Positions 7,366 to 17,621 of a stretch of DNA of 64,000 nt are shown one piece after another. Below the pieces are notes generated by a model. It saw nothing but the letters and a program-made list of their open reading frames with translations, was not told the DNA's origin and did not search any database. The DNA lies in NCBI GenBank assembly GCA_029946065.1, contig JAQSDU010000015.1, positions 1 to 64,000 of the forward strand. The letters run 5' to 3'. This DNA comes from Flavobacterium sp. GTDB taxonomy: Bacteria > Bacteroidota > Bacteroidia > Flavobacteriales > Flavobacteriaceae. Each line of letters starts with the position of its first letter. The first letter of the stretch is position 1. The translations under genes were made by a program, and so were the position numbers.

Positions 7366-8871
7366 ATGAAAAGTATGTTTAACAAAAAGAAACTGATGAT
7401 AGGAAGTCTTACCTTCCTGTTAGTTCTCGGCGGATGCACCGACATCAATGAGAAAGTTTATGATCAATACACCGCAGATGAATTCTACGGTACGCCTGAA
7501 GGTGAGAATGTAGCACTTGCAGCAATTTATGCCCAAGTAGCAGGAAATTGGAATGGCGTTGGTTATGCAGGAGCCGATAACGGCTGGTATGACCTGAATT
7601 GTATGAGCGCAGATGAACAGGTGATTCCGCACCGAAATACTGGCGATTGGCAGATTGATTTCGTGCGCGTTTACAAACACGAATGGCTGCCAACAGATTT
7701 AATGGTCAACAATACTTGGAACTGGCTTTATAAATCGGTTTTCAACGCTAATTTAGCAGTTTCATTGTTGGAAAATGCCAACGCTGATCCCGCAAAAATT
7801 GCCGAAGCGAAAGTCTTAAGGGCATTTTTCTACTATTTATTGATTGACGATTATGGAAATGTCCCGTTTTTTACTGAAAATAACATCTCAGTTGACAAAA
7901 TCCCGCAGGCAACCCGCACCGAAGTGTATGATTTTATAGTTAGTGAATTAACTGCAAATGTTGATTTACTTTCTGTTTCAAAAGGCGGATCATACTATGG
8001 AAGATTTAATAAATGGGCAGGTTATGCATTATTGGCAAAAGTTTATCTGAATGCAGGCGTTTATACCGGCACACCAAAATGGGCGGAATGTCTTGCAGCT
8101 TGTGATAAAGTTAGTGAAGGTGGATTCTCACTTCACTCGGGTGCGTCAAATGCTACTAGCCCAAATGGCAACAAATATTTTGAACTTTTTGGAGATGTAC
8201 TTCCAGATGATGAAACCATCTTATCAATGTATGCAACTGTAAATGTTGTATCGAGAAGTATTTATTCTGTAAGGACTTTGTATGGCCCACATGCACAGGC
8301 TTTGTTCGGTTATAGCGGTTGGAATGGTACAATTGTTCCAAAAGATTTCTTCCAAAAATATAGCGAAAATGACATCAGAAGGAAACAATTTCTTTTCGGA
8401 GAACAACCAGGCGGATTTAACTATACGCAAGACGTTTCCTCATTGGACAATCCGGGAGCACCACCTCAGGCTGGAGTTCGTGGCATGAAATTTTATCCTG
8501 CCGGTACTTCAGATGGTGGCGGTGCTTCGAATGATTTTCCAATTTATAGGTATGCTGATATTTTGCTGATGAAAGCAGAATGTAACGTAAGACTTGGAAA
8601 TTCAGGTGCCGCAAAACCATTTATCGATGCCATAAGGGAACGCGCGAGTCTTCCGGTATTGGCAGGAAATCCGACACTAGATGATATTTACAACGAGCGC
8701 GGATTCGAATTAAATTGGGAAGGACACAGAAGACAGGACATGATCAGATTTGATAAGTTCCTCTTGCCTAACCTTTTCAGGGGCGCCTCTCCAGAATACA
8801 GAAAATTATTCCCACTCCCAACATCAGCTTTGGATGCCAATAGAACACTTGTTCAAAATCCGGGTTATTAA
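7366..8871 (+). CDS. SusD/RagB family nutrient-binding lipoprotein
   Basis: Cell-surface glycan-binding lipoprotein that forms the lid over SusC. Signal peptide with lipobox LGGC (residues about 17-24 in LVLGGCTDINE), SusD N-terminal tetratricopeptide-like region (VLRAFFYYLLIDDYGNVPFF is characteristic) and the usual C-terminus (YADILLMKAECNVRLGN, then NERGFELNWEGHRRQDMIRF and LFPLPTSALDANRTLVQNPG). The ORF track starts at TTG 7360; the ATG at 7366 is the better start and leaves an 11-bp gap after susC. Co-transcribed with susC and the genes that follow. Confidence 0.95.
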   Translation: MKSMFNKKKLMIGSLTFLLVLGGCTDINEKVYDQYTADEFYGTPEGENVALAAIYAQVAGNWNGVGYAGADNGWYDLNCMSADEQVIPHRNTGDWQIDFVRVYKHEWLPTDLMVNNTWNWLYKSVFNANLAVSLLENANADPAKIAEAKVLRAFFYYLLIDDYGNVPFFTENNISVDKIPQATRTEVYDFIVSELTANVDLLSVSKGGSYYGRFNKWAGYALLAKVYLNAGVYTGTPKWAECLAACDKVSEGGFSLHSGASNATSPNGNKYFELFGDVLPDDETILSMYATVNVVSRSIYSVRTLYGPHAQALFGYSGWNGTIVPKDFFQKYSENDIRRKQFLFGEQPGGFNYTQDVSSLDNPGAPPQAGVRGMKFYPAGTSDGGGASNDFPIYRYADILLMKAECNVRLGNSGAAKPFIDAIRERASLPVLAGNPTLDDIYNERGFELNWEGHRRQDMIRFDKFLLPNLFRGASPEYRKLFPLPTSALDANRTLVQNPGY

Positions 8872-8882
8872 AATTATCAACT

Positions 8883-9938
8883 ATGAAAAAATATATTAGT
8901 AAATTAATAGTATTAGGTGTTTTGGTTTTTCTGGGCACCTCTTGTGACGACGGTGCAGAAGTTACGACTTTACAGGAAGTCAAATTTGCATCAGATGTCA
9001 TTGCATCACCAAGCAATATCGTATTGTCACCAGACAATAATTACGACGCAGTCACCACCATTTCGTGGCCCGAAGCCAATTATCCGGTAGATGCTCCCGT
9101 AACTTATGCATTGCAATTTGACATTGCATCAGATACTATCGGAGACACAGCCTGGTCGCATGCAAAAAGATTTGAAGCAGGAGAAGATGTACTTAGTAAA
9201 TCTTTTTTAGGTGCTGAATTAAATGAAATTGCTAAAGACCTTGGGCTTCCAATTGATGTACCCGGCGAAATTGTGGTACGTATTGAATCAAACCTGGATC
9301 GCAAGGCTTATTCTAGTGCGATTGTACTCACCGTAACACCTTTCACGCAAGTGATAACATTGACCCAGATTTATATGCCGGGAAGTTACCAAGGGTGGAA
9401 TCCGGCGACAGCAGCTACGCTTACGGCGATTGATAACGGCGTTTTTCAAGGATATGTGACTTTTCCGGTTGGACAAGGACTCGGATTTAAATTTACGACA
9501 GATACCAACTGGGAAGAGTTTTATGGTTTGAATACCAGCGGGAACTTTGCAGAACACGGCGATACTGATTTGACGGTTCCAGCTTATGGTTCCTACCAAA
9601 TTACTGTCAACCTTAATACGCTAAGTTTTACAGCAGTGCCTTATTCTTGGGGAATTATCGGAACTTCAACGGCAGGTGGCTGGAATTCGGATACCGATAT
9701 GACTTATGACTATGTAAATAAAGTATGGAAATTCGTCGGTCCGTTAGTGCCAGGCGCTTTAAAATACAGGTTAAACGATTCTTGGACTGTTAATTATGGA
9801 CAGAATTCCAACAACGATCCGGTTGTTTATTTTGACAACCAAGGTGCTTATTCTATAAGTGTAGCAGGAAATTATACTGTGACTTTCGCTTTAGATCCCG
9901 ATCCGGCTACAGCACATTATACTGTTGTAATGAATTAA
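8883..9938 (+). CDS. SusE-like starch-binding outer-membrane lipoprotein
   Basis: Surface lipoprotein predicted to hold alpha-glucan near the SusCD port. Lipobox GTSCDD at about residues 18-23, a SusE N-terminal Ig-like domain about 25-155 (NIVLSPDNNYDAVTTISWPE is typical), then two carbohydrate-binding modules of the SusE/SusF type, about 160-255 (IYMPGSYQGWNPATAATLTA) and 256-351 (WGIIGTSTAGGWNSDTDMTY). The conserved Trp/Gly patches resemble those that stack on maltooligosaccharide in SusE/F, though binding residues were not assigned. 351 residues fits SusE (SusF has one more module). The amylase follows 109 bp later. Confidence 0.88.
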   Translation: MKKYISKLIVLGVLVFLGTSCDDGAEVTTLQEVKFASDVIASPSNIVLSPDNNYDAVTTISWPEANYPVDAPVTYALQFDIASDTIGDTAWSHAKRFEAGEDVLSKSFLGAELNEIAKDLGLPIDVPGEIVVRIESNLDRKAYSSAIVLTVTPFTQVITLTQIYMPGSYQGWNPATAATLTAIDNGVFQGYVTFPVGQGLGFKFTTDTNWEEFYGLNTSGNFAEHGDTDLTVPAYGSYQITVNLNTLSFTAVPYSWGIIGTSTAGGWNSDTDMTYDYVNKVWKFVGPLVPGALKYRLNDSWTVNYGQNSNNDPVVYFDNQGAYSISVAGNYTVTFALDPDPATAHYTVVMN

Positions 9939-9945
9939 AAATAAA

Positions 9946-10007
9946 GATAGTTGCATTTAGTTATTTCAGGCATTCGTCCGCATCCATTAGTGGGGGGTGC
10001 TACTATC
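9946..10007 (+). other. Long-range stem in the susE-amylase gap
   Basis: GATAGTTGCA at 9946-9955 and TGCTACTATC at 9998-10007 pair over nine of ten bases, closing a 42-nt interior that contains the small hairpin CCATTAGTGG and a run of six G. No T run follows. It may be a transcript-processing or stabilising element setting lipoprotein versus enzyme levels within the operon. Confidence 0.4.
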
Positions 10008-10047
10008 GAAAATCTATTAATACCTTAAAAGGTCAAAATCTATAAAT

Positions 10048-11436
10048 ATGAAATTATACAGTAAAATTATTTTCCTTTCACTCACGTTATCAATATTGAT
10101 TTCGTGTAGTGCTTCCGATAACAATGCCACGTCAAATCCAAGTAATTACGAGCAATACGGCGAATCGTTTACTGCAATGCCAAAAAGTGAAGATGCCATT
10201 ATTTACCAAGTCAATATCCGTGCTTTCAGTCAGCAAGGTACATTAAATGGCGTAAAAGCAAAACTCAACGATATTAAAGATTTGGGTGCAAATGTCATTT
10301 ATCTAATGCCTATTTATCCTGTTGGAACACTTAATTCTGCTGGTGGATTAGGCTCACCTTATGCTGTAAAAGATTACAAAGCCGTAAATCCCGATTTCGG
10401 AACTTTAGAAGATTTACGCAGTCTTGTCACCGAAGCCCATAACATGGGAATGGCAGTAGTTTTAGATTGGGTTGCCAACCACACTGCATGGGACAATGCG
10501 TGGATTACTGAGCATCCGGATTGGTACCAGCATGATCCTGAAAGTGGCGCAATAATTATTCCACCTGGAACGAATTATAACGATGTGGCGCAATTAAATT
10601 TTGATAATAATGACATGCGTGCCGCTATGATAGATGCGATGTCTTATTGGGTTTACAACGCCAATATTGACGGATTCAGATGTGACTATGCCGATGCAGT
10701 GCCACAGAGTTTCTGGACCGATGCGATTGCGACAGTGAGAGCAATCAAAAAGGACCAAAGTTTGCTAATGTTGGCGGAAGGCAGTCGTGTGCATCATTTT
10801 TATGAAGGATTTGATTATACTTTCGGTTTCGGTTACTTCGATGCGTTAAAAAAAGTATATAGCGAAAACAAGCCAGCAACGACCTTACAAGATGCCAATG
10901 CAAGCGAATATGCAAACAATTATAACAACGCTTATAAAATTGTAAGATATACCTCCAATCACGATGTGAACCTTTCGGATGGTACGCCAATTGAGCTTTT
11001 TCATGGAACGAAAGGTTCTGTAGCAGCTTTTGTGGTTGCAGCTTATATGCAATCAGTACCGATGATTTATAACGCACAAGAAATCGGTTATGCCAGCAGA
11101 TTAGGTGTTTTCACGCGCACACCAATCGATTGGAATATGGCAGACGCTACTGTTTTGGCAGAATATAAAAAAATAATCGCTTTTAGAAAAAGTAGTAACG
11201 CCATAAAAACCGGAACTTATAAAGGTTTCAGTGCTGCTAACGTAAGCGCTTTTACAATGGAAACGGCAACAGAAAAAGTCATGGTAATTTCGAATATGAC
11301 CAACACGACCGCCAATTATATCATGCCCGCATCGCTAACAACAACTGCTTGGAAAGATGCCTTCACGGATGTAGCAATGCCTGCAACAAACGAAATAATT
11401 TTAATGCCCTATCAGTATTTAGTATTGAAAAACTAA
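10048..11436 (+). CDS. GH13 alpha-amylase lipoprotein (SusG-like)
   Basis: Glycoside hydrolase family 13 enzyme predicted to cleave internal alpha-1,4 bonds of starch-type glucans. Lipobox ISCSAS near residues 18-23 implies a lipid-anchored, likely surface enzyme. All four GH13 regions are visible: VVLDWVANHT (D140, H145), GFRCDYAD with nucleophile D213, LLMLAEGS with acid/base E244, and YTSNHD with D306. A small C-terminal beta domain follows (about 385-462). At 462 residues it is much shorter than B. thetaiotaomicron SusG (about 690), mainly because there is no inserted CBM58; the separate binding proteins around it may replace that function. Start ATG gives a clean signal peptide. Confidence 0.93.
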   Translation: MKLYSKIIFLSLTLSILISCSASDNNATSNPSNYEQYGESFTAMPKSEDAIIYQVNIRAFSQQGTLNGVKAKLNDIKDLGANVIYLMPIYPVGTLNSAGGLGSPYAVKDYKAVNPDFGTLEDLRSLVTEAHNMGMAVVLDWVANHTAWDNAWITEHPDWYQHDPESGAIIIPPGTNYNDVAQLNFDNNDMRAAMIDAMSYWVYNANIDGFRCDYADAVPQSFWTDAIATVRAIKKDQSLLMLAEGSRVHHFYEGFDYTFGFGYFDALKKVYSENKPATTLQDANASEYANNYNNAYKIVRYTSNHDVNLSDGTPIELFHGTKGSVAAFVVAAYMQSVPMIYNAQEIGYASRLGVFTRTPIDWNMADATVLAEYKKIIAFRKSSNAIKTGTYKGFSAANVSAFTMETATEKVMVISNMTNTTANYIMPASLTTTAWKDAFTDVAMPATNEIILMPYQYLVLKN

Positions 11437-11444
11437 CAATATAA

Positions 11445-13604
<2,160 letters not shown>

Positions 13605-13631
13605 CCGGAATTTTTTATTCCGTATGCATTA

Positions 13632-13645
13632 CGATATCGATATCG
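13632..13645. promoter_or_regulatory. 14-bp perfect palindrome upstream of the binding-module gene
   Basis: CGATATCGATATCG is its own reverse complement and sits 54 bp before the ATG at 13699, in the only sizeable gap between susB and that gene. It is preceded by a weak hairpin CGGAAT/ATTCCG at 13606-13622. It may be an operator or a structural element; no other copy was noticed in the window. Confidence 0.4.
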
Positions 13646-13698
13646 AAAAAAAATAAACAATAATTATTAACCATCAACCAATTTAAATTTTAAACATT

Positions 13699-14925
13699 AT
13701 GAAAAAAATTACCTTATTAATGATTTGTCTAACGACAATGTTTGTGGCAAATGCACAGCTTAATTCAGTGGCAATTGTCGGTGACGGTGCGGGCGGTTGG
13801 CCAGCCAATACTCCTGGTGAAGTTGATGCCAAACAGATGAGTACAACTGATGGTGTTCACTGGACATATGATAACCTTGGGGTTACAACCGGTTCTATCA
13901 AATTTCGCGGAAATAATGCGTGGGCGTTGCCGTACAACTGGGGTGGAGGTCCATGGCCTTCTGGAACCACAACTGTCGATGGACCCGGAATTACTTCGGT
14001 TCAAGGCGTATATGACGTTACTTTTAACAGTAACACAGGAGAATATAGTTTTATTGTTCAAACCGGTGTATATCCCGTAATGGCATTGATTGGTGAAGCT
14101 ACACCGGGAGGTTGGGATGCTGATACCGACATGACTACTTTAGACGGAATCACTTATTCGATTGTAGGAGTTCCATTGACTCCGGGTCAGTTAAAGTTCC
14201 GTCAGGACCACTCATGGACAGCAACAACCAATTGGGGTGGAGACAACTGGCCAACAGGAACCGGAATTGTTGACGAACAAGGCGGTGCCATTGATGTCGC
14301 TATTGCTGGCTCTTACAATGTTACTTTTAATAGAAATACATTGGCTTACAATTTCTATTTTCCAACTATTGCTTATGTTGGCGATGCAACTCCTACAGGA
14401 TGGCCTACAGGTGCTCAGGGCGAGGTCGATGCACAGCAAATGACTACTACAGACGGTGTGAATTATTCCATCAGCAGTATTGTTCTGAGTTCCGCTAATT
14501 CTAAATTTCGTGCAGAAAATGCTTGGGCACGTCAGTGGGGTGGTACTACAAATCCTGGATTCCCAACAGGCGTAGGAGCTCAAAGCGGTAACGATATTTT
14601 TGTGAATCCTGCAAGTACTTATAGTGTCGCACTTAATATTGCTACAGGCGATTATAGTTTTACAGACATCTTAGGCGTAAATACCCTTGCTGCGCCAAGC
14701 TTTAAAGTATATCCAAATCCGACAGAGAACATCTGGAATTTTAGCGCTTCAACCGGAAATATCAAAACTATTCAGATTGCTGATGTTACCGGAAAAATCG
14801 TTATGACCGTGACTTCTGATAATCAAAATACTAATGTTGACGGTTCTCAATTGAGCACAGGCGTATATTTTGCGAAAGTATCAACTGAAACAGCAGTAAA
14901 CACTATAAAGCTTATTAAAAACTAA
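13699..14925 (+). CDS. T9SS-secreted protein of three SusE/SusF-like binding modules
   Basis: Secreted, non-catalytic protein, 408 residues. A signal peptide (about 1-19, ending ANAQ) is followed by three homologous modules of about 100 residues (about 20-125, 126-225, 226-325). Each opens with an 'IVGDGAGGWP / LIGEATPGGWD / YVGDATPTGWP' strand, carries a 'FRxxxxWxxxWGG' patch and ends in 'Y(S/N)F'. The last 75 residues are a T9SS type A sorting domain (FKVYPNPTENIW, ending IKLIKN). The modules resemble the C-terminal modules of the SusE upstream, so binding of alpha-glucan is inferred. No catalytic domain is present. Last gene of the locus, followed by a terminator. The export route (T9SS) differs from the lipoprotein route of SusD, SusE and the amylase. 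Confidence 0.85.
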   Translation: MKKITLLMICLTTMFVANAQLNSVAIVGDGAGGWPANTPGEVDAKQMSTTDGVHWTYDNLGVTTGSIKFRGNNAWALPYNWGGGPWPSGTTTVDGPGITSVQGVYDVTFNSNTGEYSFIVQTGVYPVMALIGEATPGGWDADTDMTTLDGITYSIVGVPLTPGQLKFRQDHSWTATTNWGGDNWPTGTGIVDEQGGAIDVAIAGSYNVTFNRNTLAYNFYFPTIAYVGDATPTGWPTGAQGEVDAQQMTTTDGVNYSISSIVLSSANSKFRAENAWARQWGGTTNPGFPTGVGAQSGNDIFVNPASTYSVALNIATGDYSFTDILGVNTLAAPSFKVYPNPTENIWNFSASTGNIKTIQIADVTGKIVMTVTSDNQNTNVDGSQLSTGVYFAKVSTETAVNTIKLIKN

Positions 14926-14949
14926 GCTGCATTTTTTTTAAATCTAAAT

Positions 14950-14986
14950 AAACCGCCTCGGCATTATTGTTGAGACGGTTTTTTTA
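14950..14986 (+). terminator. Terminator of the alpha-glucan operon
   Basis: AAACCGCCTC pairs with GAGACGGTTT (one mismatch) around a 12-nt loop and is followed by a T run. It closes the long sus transcript. Confidence 0.8.
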
Positions 14987-15581
14987 TTTGTTGAATGTGC
15001 TTTATCTATAACAATTATACTTTTTGCGGTACAGTACTTTCAGGAGACTACAAAACGGACCAAGAAAAAAATAGGAGCCGATCACTTCGTTAGTTCGGAT
15101 AAAGCCTCAGTTCCGAAATTGGCTTTAAAATAAAAGCTTTTAATAATTACAATTTCTTAAACTAATAGAAAACTTCACTTCTTATTCAATCTGTAAGTTT
15201 GCCTAACATTAATAAGTTGATCCAATTATCTACTTAACACAATAAAAGGCCCCATGGAAACAAATCAAATTGTAATTATCGTTATCGATGCGCTTGCATT
15301 AGTACTAATATCTTTTTTAGTCGTAAGGAACCTAAAGGTCAGAAAAAAATGGAATATTTGAAAAGGTCACTTGTCAGAAAAATCTATATTTTATTGATAG
15401 AAATTTAACATATAACGACTTTATCAGTAGCCAATATCAAATTATTGTAAAGTTTTTTTTTAGCCAATTGTAACCTGAAATTTTAAATTATTTTTGACTA
15501 ACACAATAATGTTTTTGTTGTAAAAACAACTAAAATCATACTTCTGTTTACTCTTGAATCAGCAAAATTACAATCTAAATT
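14987..15581. other. 595-bp gap between the alpha-glucan locus and the polysaccharide genes
   Basis: Apart from the small ORF at 15254-15361 and a possible TAAGTTTG box at 15194-15201, no gene is seen. A hairpin TTCGGA/TCCGAA lies near 15094-15117. The segment just before 15582 is very AT-rich, as usual for a promoter region, but no clear TAnnTTTG box was identified. Confidence 0.5.
15254..15361 (+). CDS. Possible 35-residue single-span membrane peptide
   Basis: ATG at 15254 opens METNQIVIIVIDALALVLIS and the frame ends at TGA 15359-15361. One hydrophobic helix (residues about 6-24) is followed by a strongly basic tail (RNLKVRKKW), the layout of a small inner-membrane peptide with the tail in the cytoplasm. 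A TAAGTTTG box at 15194-15201 could be its promoter. Too short for the ORF track and not recognised as any known family. The gene-like composition and the basic end support it; the short length argues caution. Confidence 0.4.
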   Translation: METNQIVIIVIDALALVLISFLVVRNLKVRKKWNI

Positions 15582-16790
15582 ATGACAGAAATAAAAAAAT
15601 TAGTTCGAATTACAACTGTGCCCTTATCGATTGATACTTTGTTAAAAGGCCAGTTAGGATTTATGAACTCTTTTTATGACGTCACAGCTGTGTCATCAGA
15701 TCATGATTACTTAGCCAGGTGTGCCAAGACAGAAAAGGTTAAGTTTCGCCACATCGAAATGACCAGAAAAATAACCCCGGCAAAAGATTTAATTGCATTG
15801 GTTAAATTGTTTTATTTTTTTAAAAATGAAAAACCTCATATTGTACATTCTCACACGCCAAAAGCGGGTTTGCTTGCGATGATTGCCGCGAAATGTGCCG
15901 GTGTTCCTATAAGGCTGCATACCGTTGGTGGTATGCCATTGATGGAAACAAGTGGGTTGAAACGGAAAGTTTTACAGCTTGTCGAAAAACTTACTTATTA
16001 CTGCGCAAATAAGATTTTCCCAAATTCTAAAGGACTTTATGACTTTATCCTGGATAGTGATTTGGCAACGCCTGAAAAATTAAAATTTATGGCGAACGGA
16101 AGTACAAATGGTATCAATACCGCCCATTTTTCGCCTGACAGTGTCTCTCAGGAAGTACAGAAATCGCTGAAATCCAAATTGGAAATCGCAGACGATGATT
16201 TCGTGATAGTTTTTGTAGGGCGCATGGTTGGCGATAAAGGCATCAATGAACTTGCACTTGCTTTCCGCAATGTCACTACTACTAATAAAAAATTGAAACT
16301 CCTTTTTGTAGGAATGCAGGAAAGCGTAGATCCATTAAGCAAAGTAACTCAAAAGGAAATAAAAGAAAACGAAAATATAATTGCCGTTGGCTTTCAAAGT
16401 GACATCCGTCCCTACTTGGCGATTAGTAACGCCTTAATTTTACCAACCTATCGAGAAGGCTTTCCGAATGTTGTTTTACAAGCAGGCGCAATGGGTTTAC
16501 CGGTTATTGTTACCGATATCAATGGTTGTAATGAAATAGTAACAAATGGGAAGAATGGCATCATAATTCCTGTGAAAAATGTATTAGAAATAGAGTTGGC
16601 AATTTTGGAAATGGTTAATGATAAAGCATATTACAATGCATTAAAAGTTAATGCAAGACCTATGATAACCTCCAGATATGAGCAACATATTATGTGGAAC
16701 GCAATACTGCAGGAATACCAGTCACATGAAAAAGAAGTAATGATTAAAAAAGCGGATAAGAAATTCAAACTGATCTATTCGAGAGCCTAG
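15582..16790 (+). CDS. GT4-family glycosyltransferase
   Basis: Retaining glycosyltransferase of the GT-B fold, 402 residues, probably adding a sugar to a lipid-linked surface-glycan intermediate at the inner face of the membrane. N-terminal acceptor domain about 1-190 with PHIVHSHTPKAGLLAMIAAK, donor domain about 200-375 with VIVFVGRMVGDKGINELALA and the GT4 motif YREGFPNVVLQAGAMGLPV carrying the conserved Glu. The neighbour 50 bp downstream is a NeuD-type acetyltransferase; together they resemble the glycosyltransferase/acetyltransferase pairs of Bacteroidota capsule and glycoprotein-glycan loci. Donor sugar cannot be told from sequence. Confidence 0.88.
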   Translation: MTEIKKLVRITTVPLSIDTLLKGQLGFMNSFYDVTAVSSDHDYLARCAKTEKVKFRHIEMTRKITPAKDLIALVKLFYFFKNEKPHIVHSHTPKAGLLAMIAAKCAGVPIRLHTVGGMPLMETSGLKRKVLQLVEKLTYYCANKIFPNSKGLYDFILDSDLATPEKLKFMANGSTNGINTAHFSPDSVSQEVQKSLKSKLEIADDDFVIVFVGRMVGDKGINELALAFRNVTTTNKKLKLLFVGMQESVDPLSKVTQKEIKENENIIAVGFQSDIRPYLAISNALILPTYREGFPNVVLQAGAMGLPVIVTDINGCNEIVTNGKNGIIIPVKNVLEIELAILEMVNDKAYYNALKVNARPMITSRYEQHIMWNAILQEYQSHEKEVMIKKADKKFKLIYSRA

Positions 16791-16840
16791 CGTTTACAGA
16801 ATGATTTTAAAGTGCAAACGACCAACAAAAAAACTACATT

Positions 16841-17497
16841 ATGAATACGAAAAAACTATATATTTTTGGAGCAAGTGGTCACGGAAAAGTAGTTCGTGAG
16901 TTGGTGGAAAGCAACAATCATAAAGTAGCAGCTTTTTTCGACGATAACCCGCAAAAATCGTATTGTGGACTGACACCTATCTTCAACACTACTGATATCA
17001 TTAATCCCAGTACTAATGATGCTATTATAATTGCGGTAGGTAATAATTACTCACGAAAAGAAATCAGCAAAAGGTTATACAATTATAATTTTTTCACAAG
17101 CATTCACAAAAGTGCCTTCGTTTCAACTTCGGCAAAAATAGGCGAGGGCACGGTTATATTGGTCAATGCTGTCATTAATACCGATGCTCAGATTGGAAAC
17201 CATGTTATTATTAATTCTGCTGCAGTGGTAGAACATGATTGCGTTATAGAAGATTATGTTCATATTTCTCCAGGCGCTATTTTATCGGGAAATATTCATG
17301 TTGGGAAAGGAACACACATCGGTTCTGGGGCAACTGTAATTCCAGGAGTAAAAATAGGTAAATGGTGTACGATTGGCGCCGGCACAATAGTGCTTAATGA
17401 TGTGCCTGATGGCGCAACTTTAATCGGTAATCCCGGAAGAATTATTAAGTACAATTATGCCTATATTGAAGAACCTGCGATTTTGAAAATTGGCTAA
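16841..17497 (+). CDS. NeuD/PglD-family sugar O- or N-acyltransferase
   Basis: Left-handed beta-helix acyltransferase, 218 residues. The N-terminal PglD-type nucleotide-sugar domain (KLYIFGASGHGKVVRELVES, with the GASGHG loop) covers about 1-80, and hexapeptide repeats cover about 90-205 (KIGEGTVILVNAVINTDAQI, then VHISPGAILSGNIHVGKG). His in AAVVEHDCVIED is the likely catalytic base by family analogy. It probably acetylates an amino-sugar nucleotide or glycan residue for surface-polysaccharide synthesis. It follows the glycosyltransferase by 50 bp and converges with the minus-strand Wzc-like gene; a weak CCATTT/AAATGG hairpin at about 17560-17580 lies in the gap. Confidence 0.88.
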   Translation: MNTKKLYIFGASGHGKVVRELVESNNHKVAAFFDDNPQKSYCGLTPIFNTTDIINPSTNDAIIIAVGNNYSRKEISKRLYNYNFFTSIHKSAFVSTSAKIGEGTVILVNAVINTDAQIGNHVIINSAAVVEHDCVIEDYVHISPGAILSGNIHVGKGTHIGSGATVIPGVKIGKWCTIGAGTIVLNDVPDGATLIGNPGRIIKYNYAYIEEPAILKIG

Positions 17498-17621
17498 ATA
17501 TTTCAATACGAAAGATACTTCTAAGACAAAATACTTCTTACAATTTCCCTAAATGTTTTCCATTTGTAAATATAAAATGGCTAGGAACGAGGAGATTGTT
17601 TTTTTAATATACAAATGGGAT

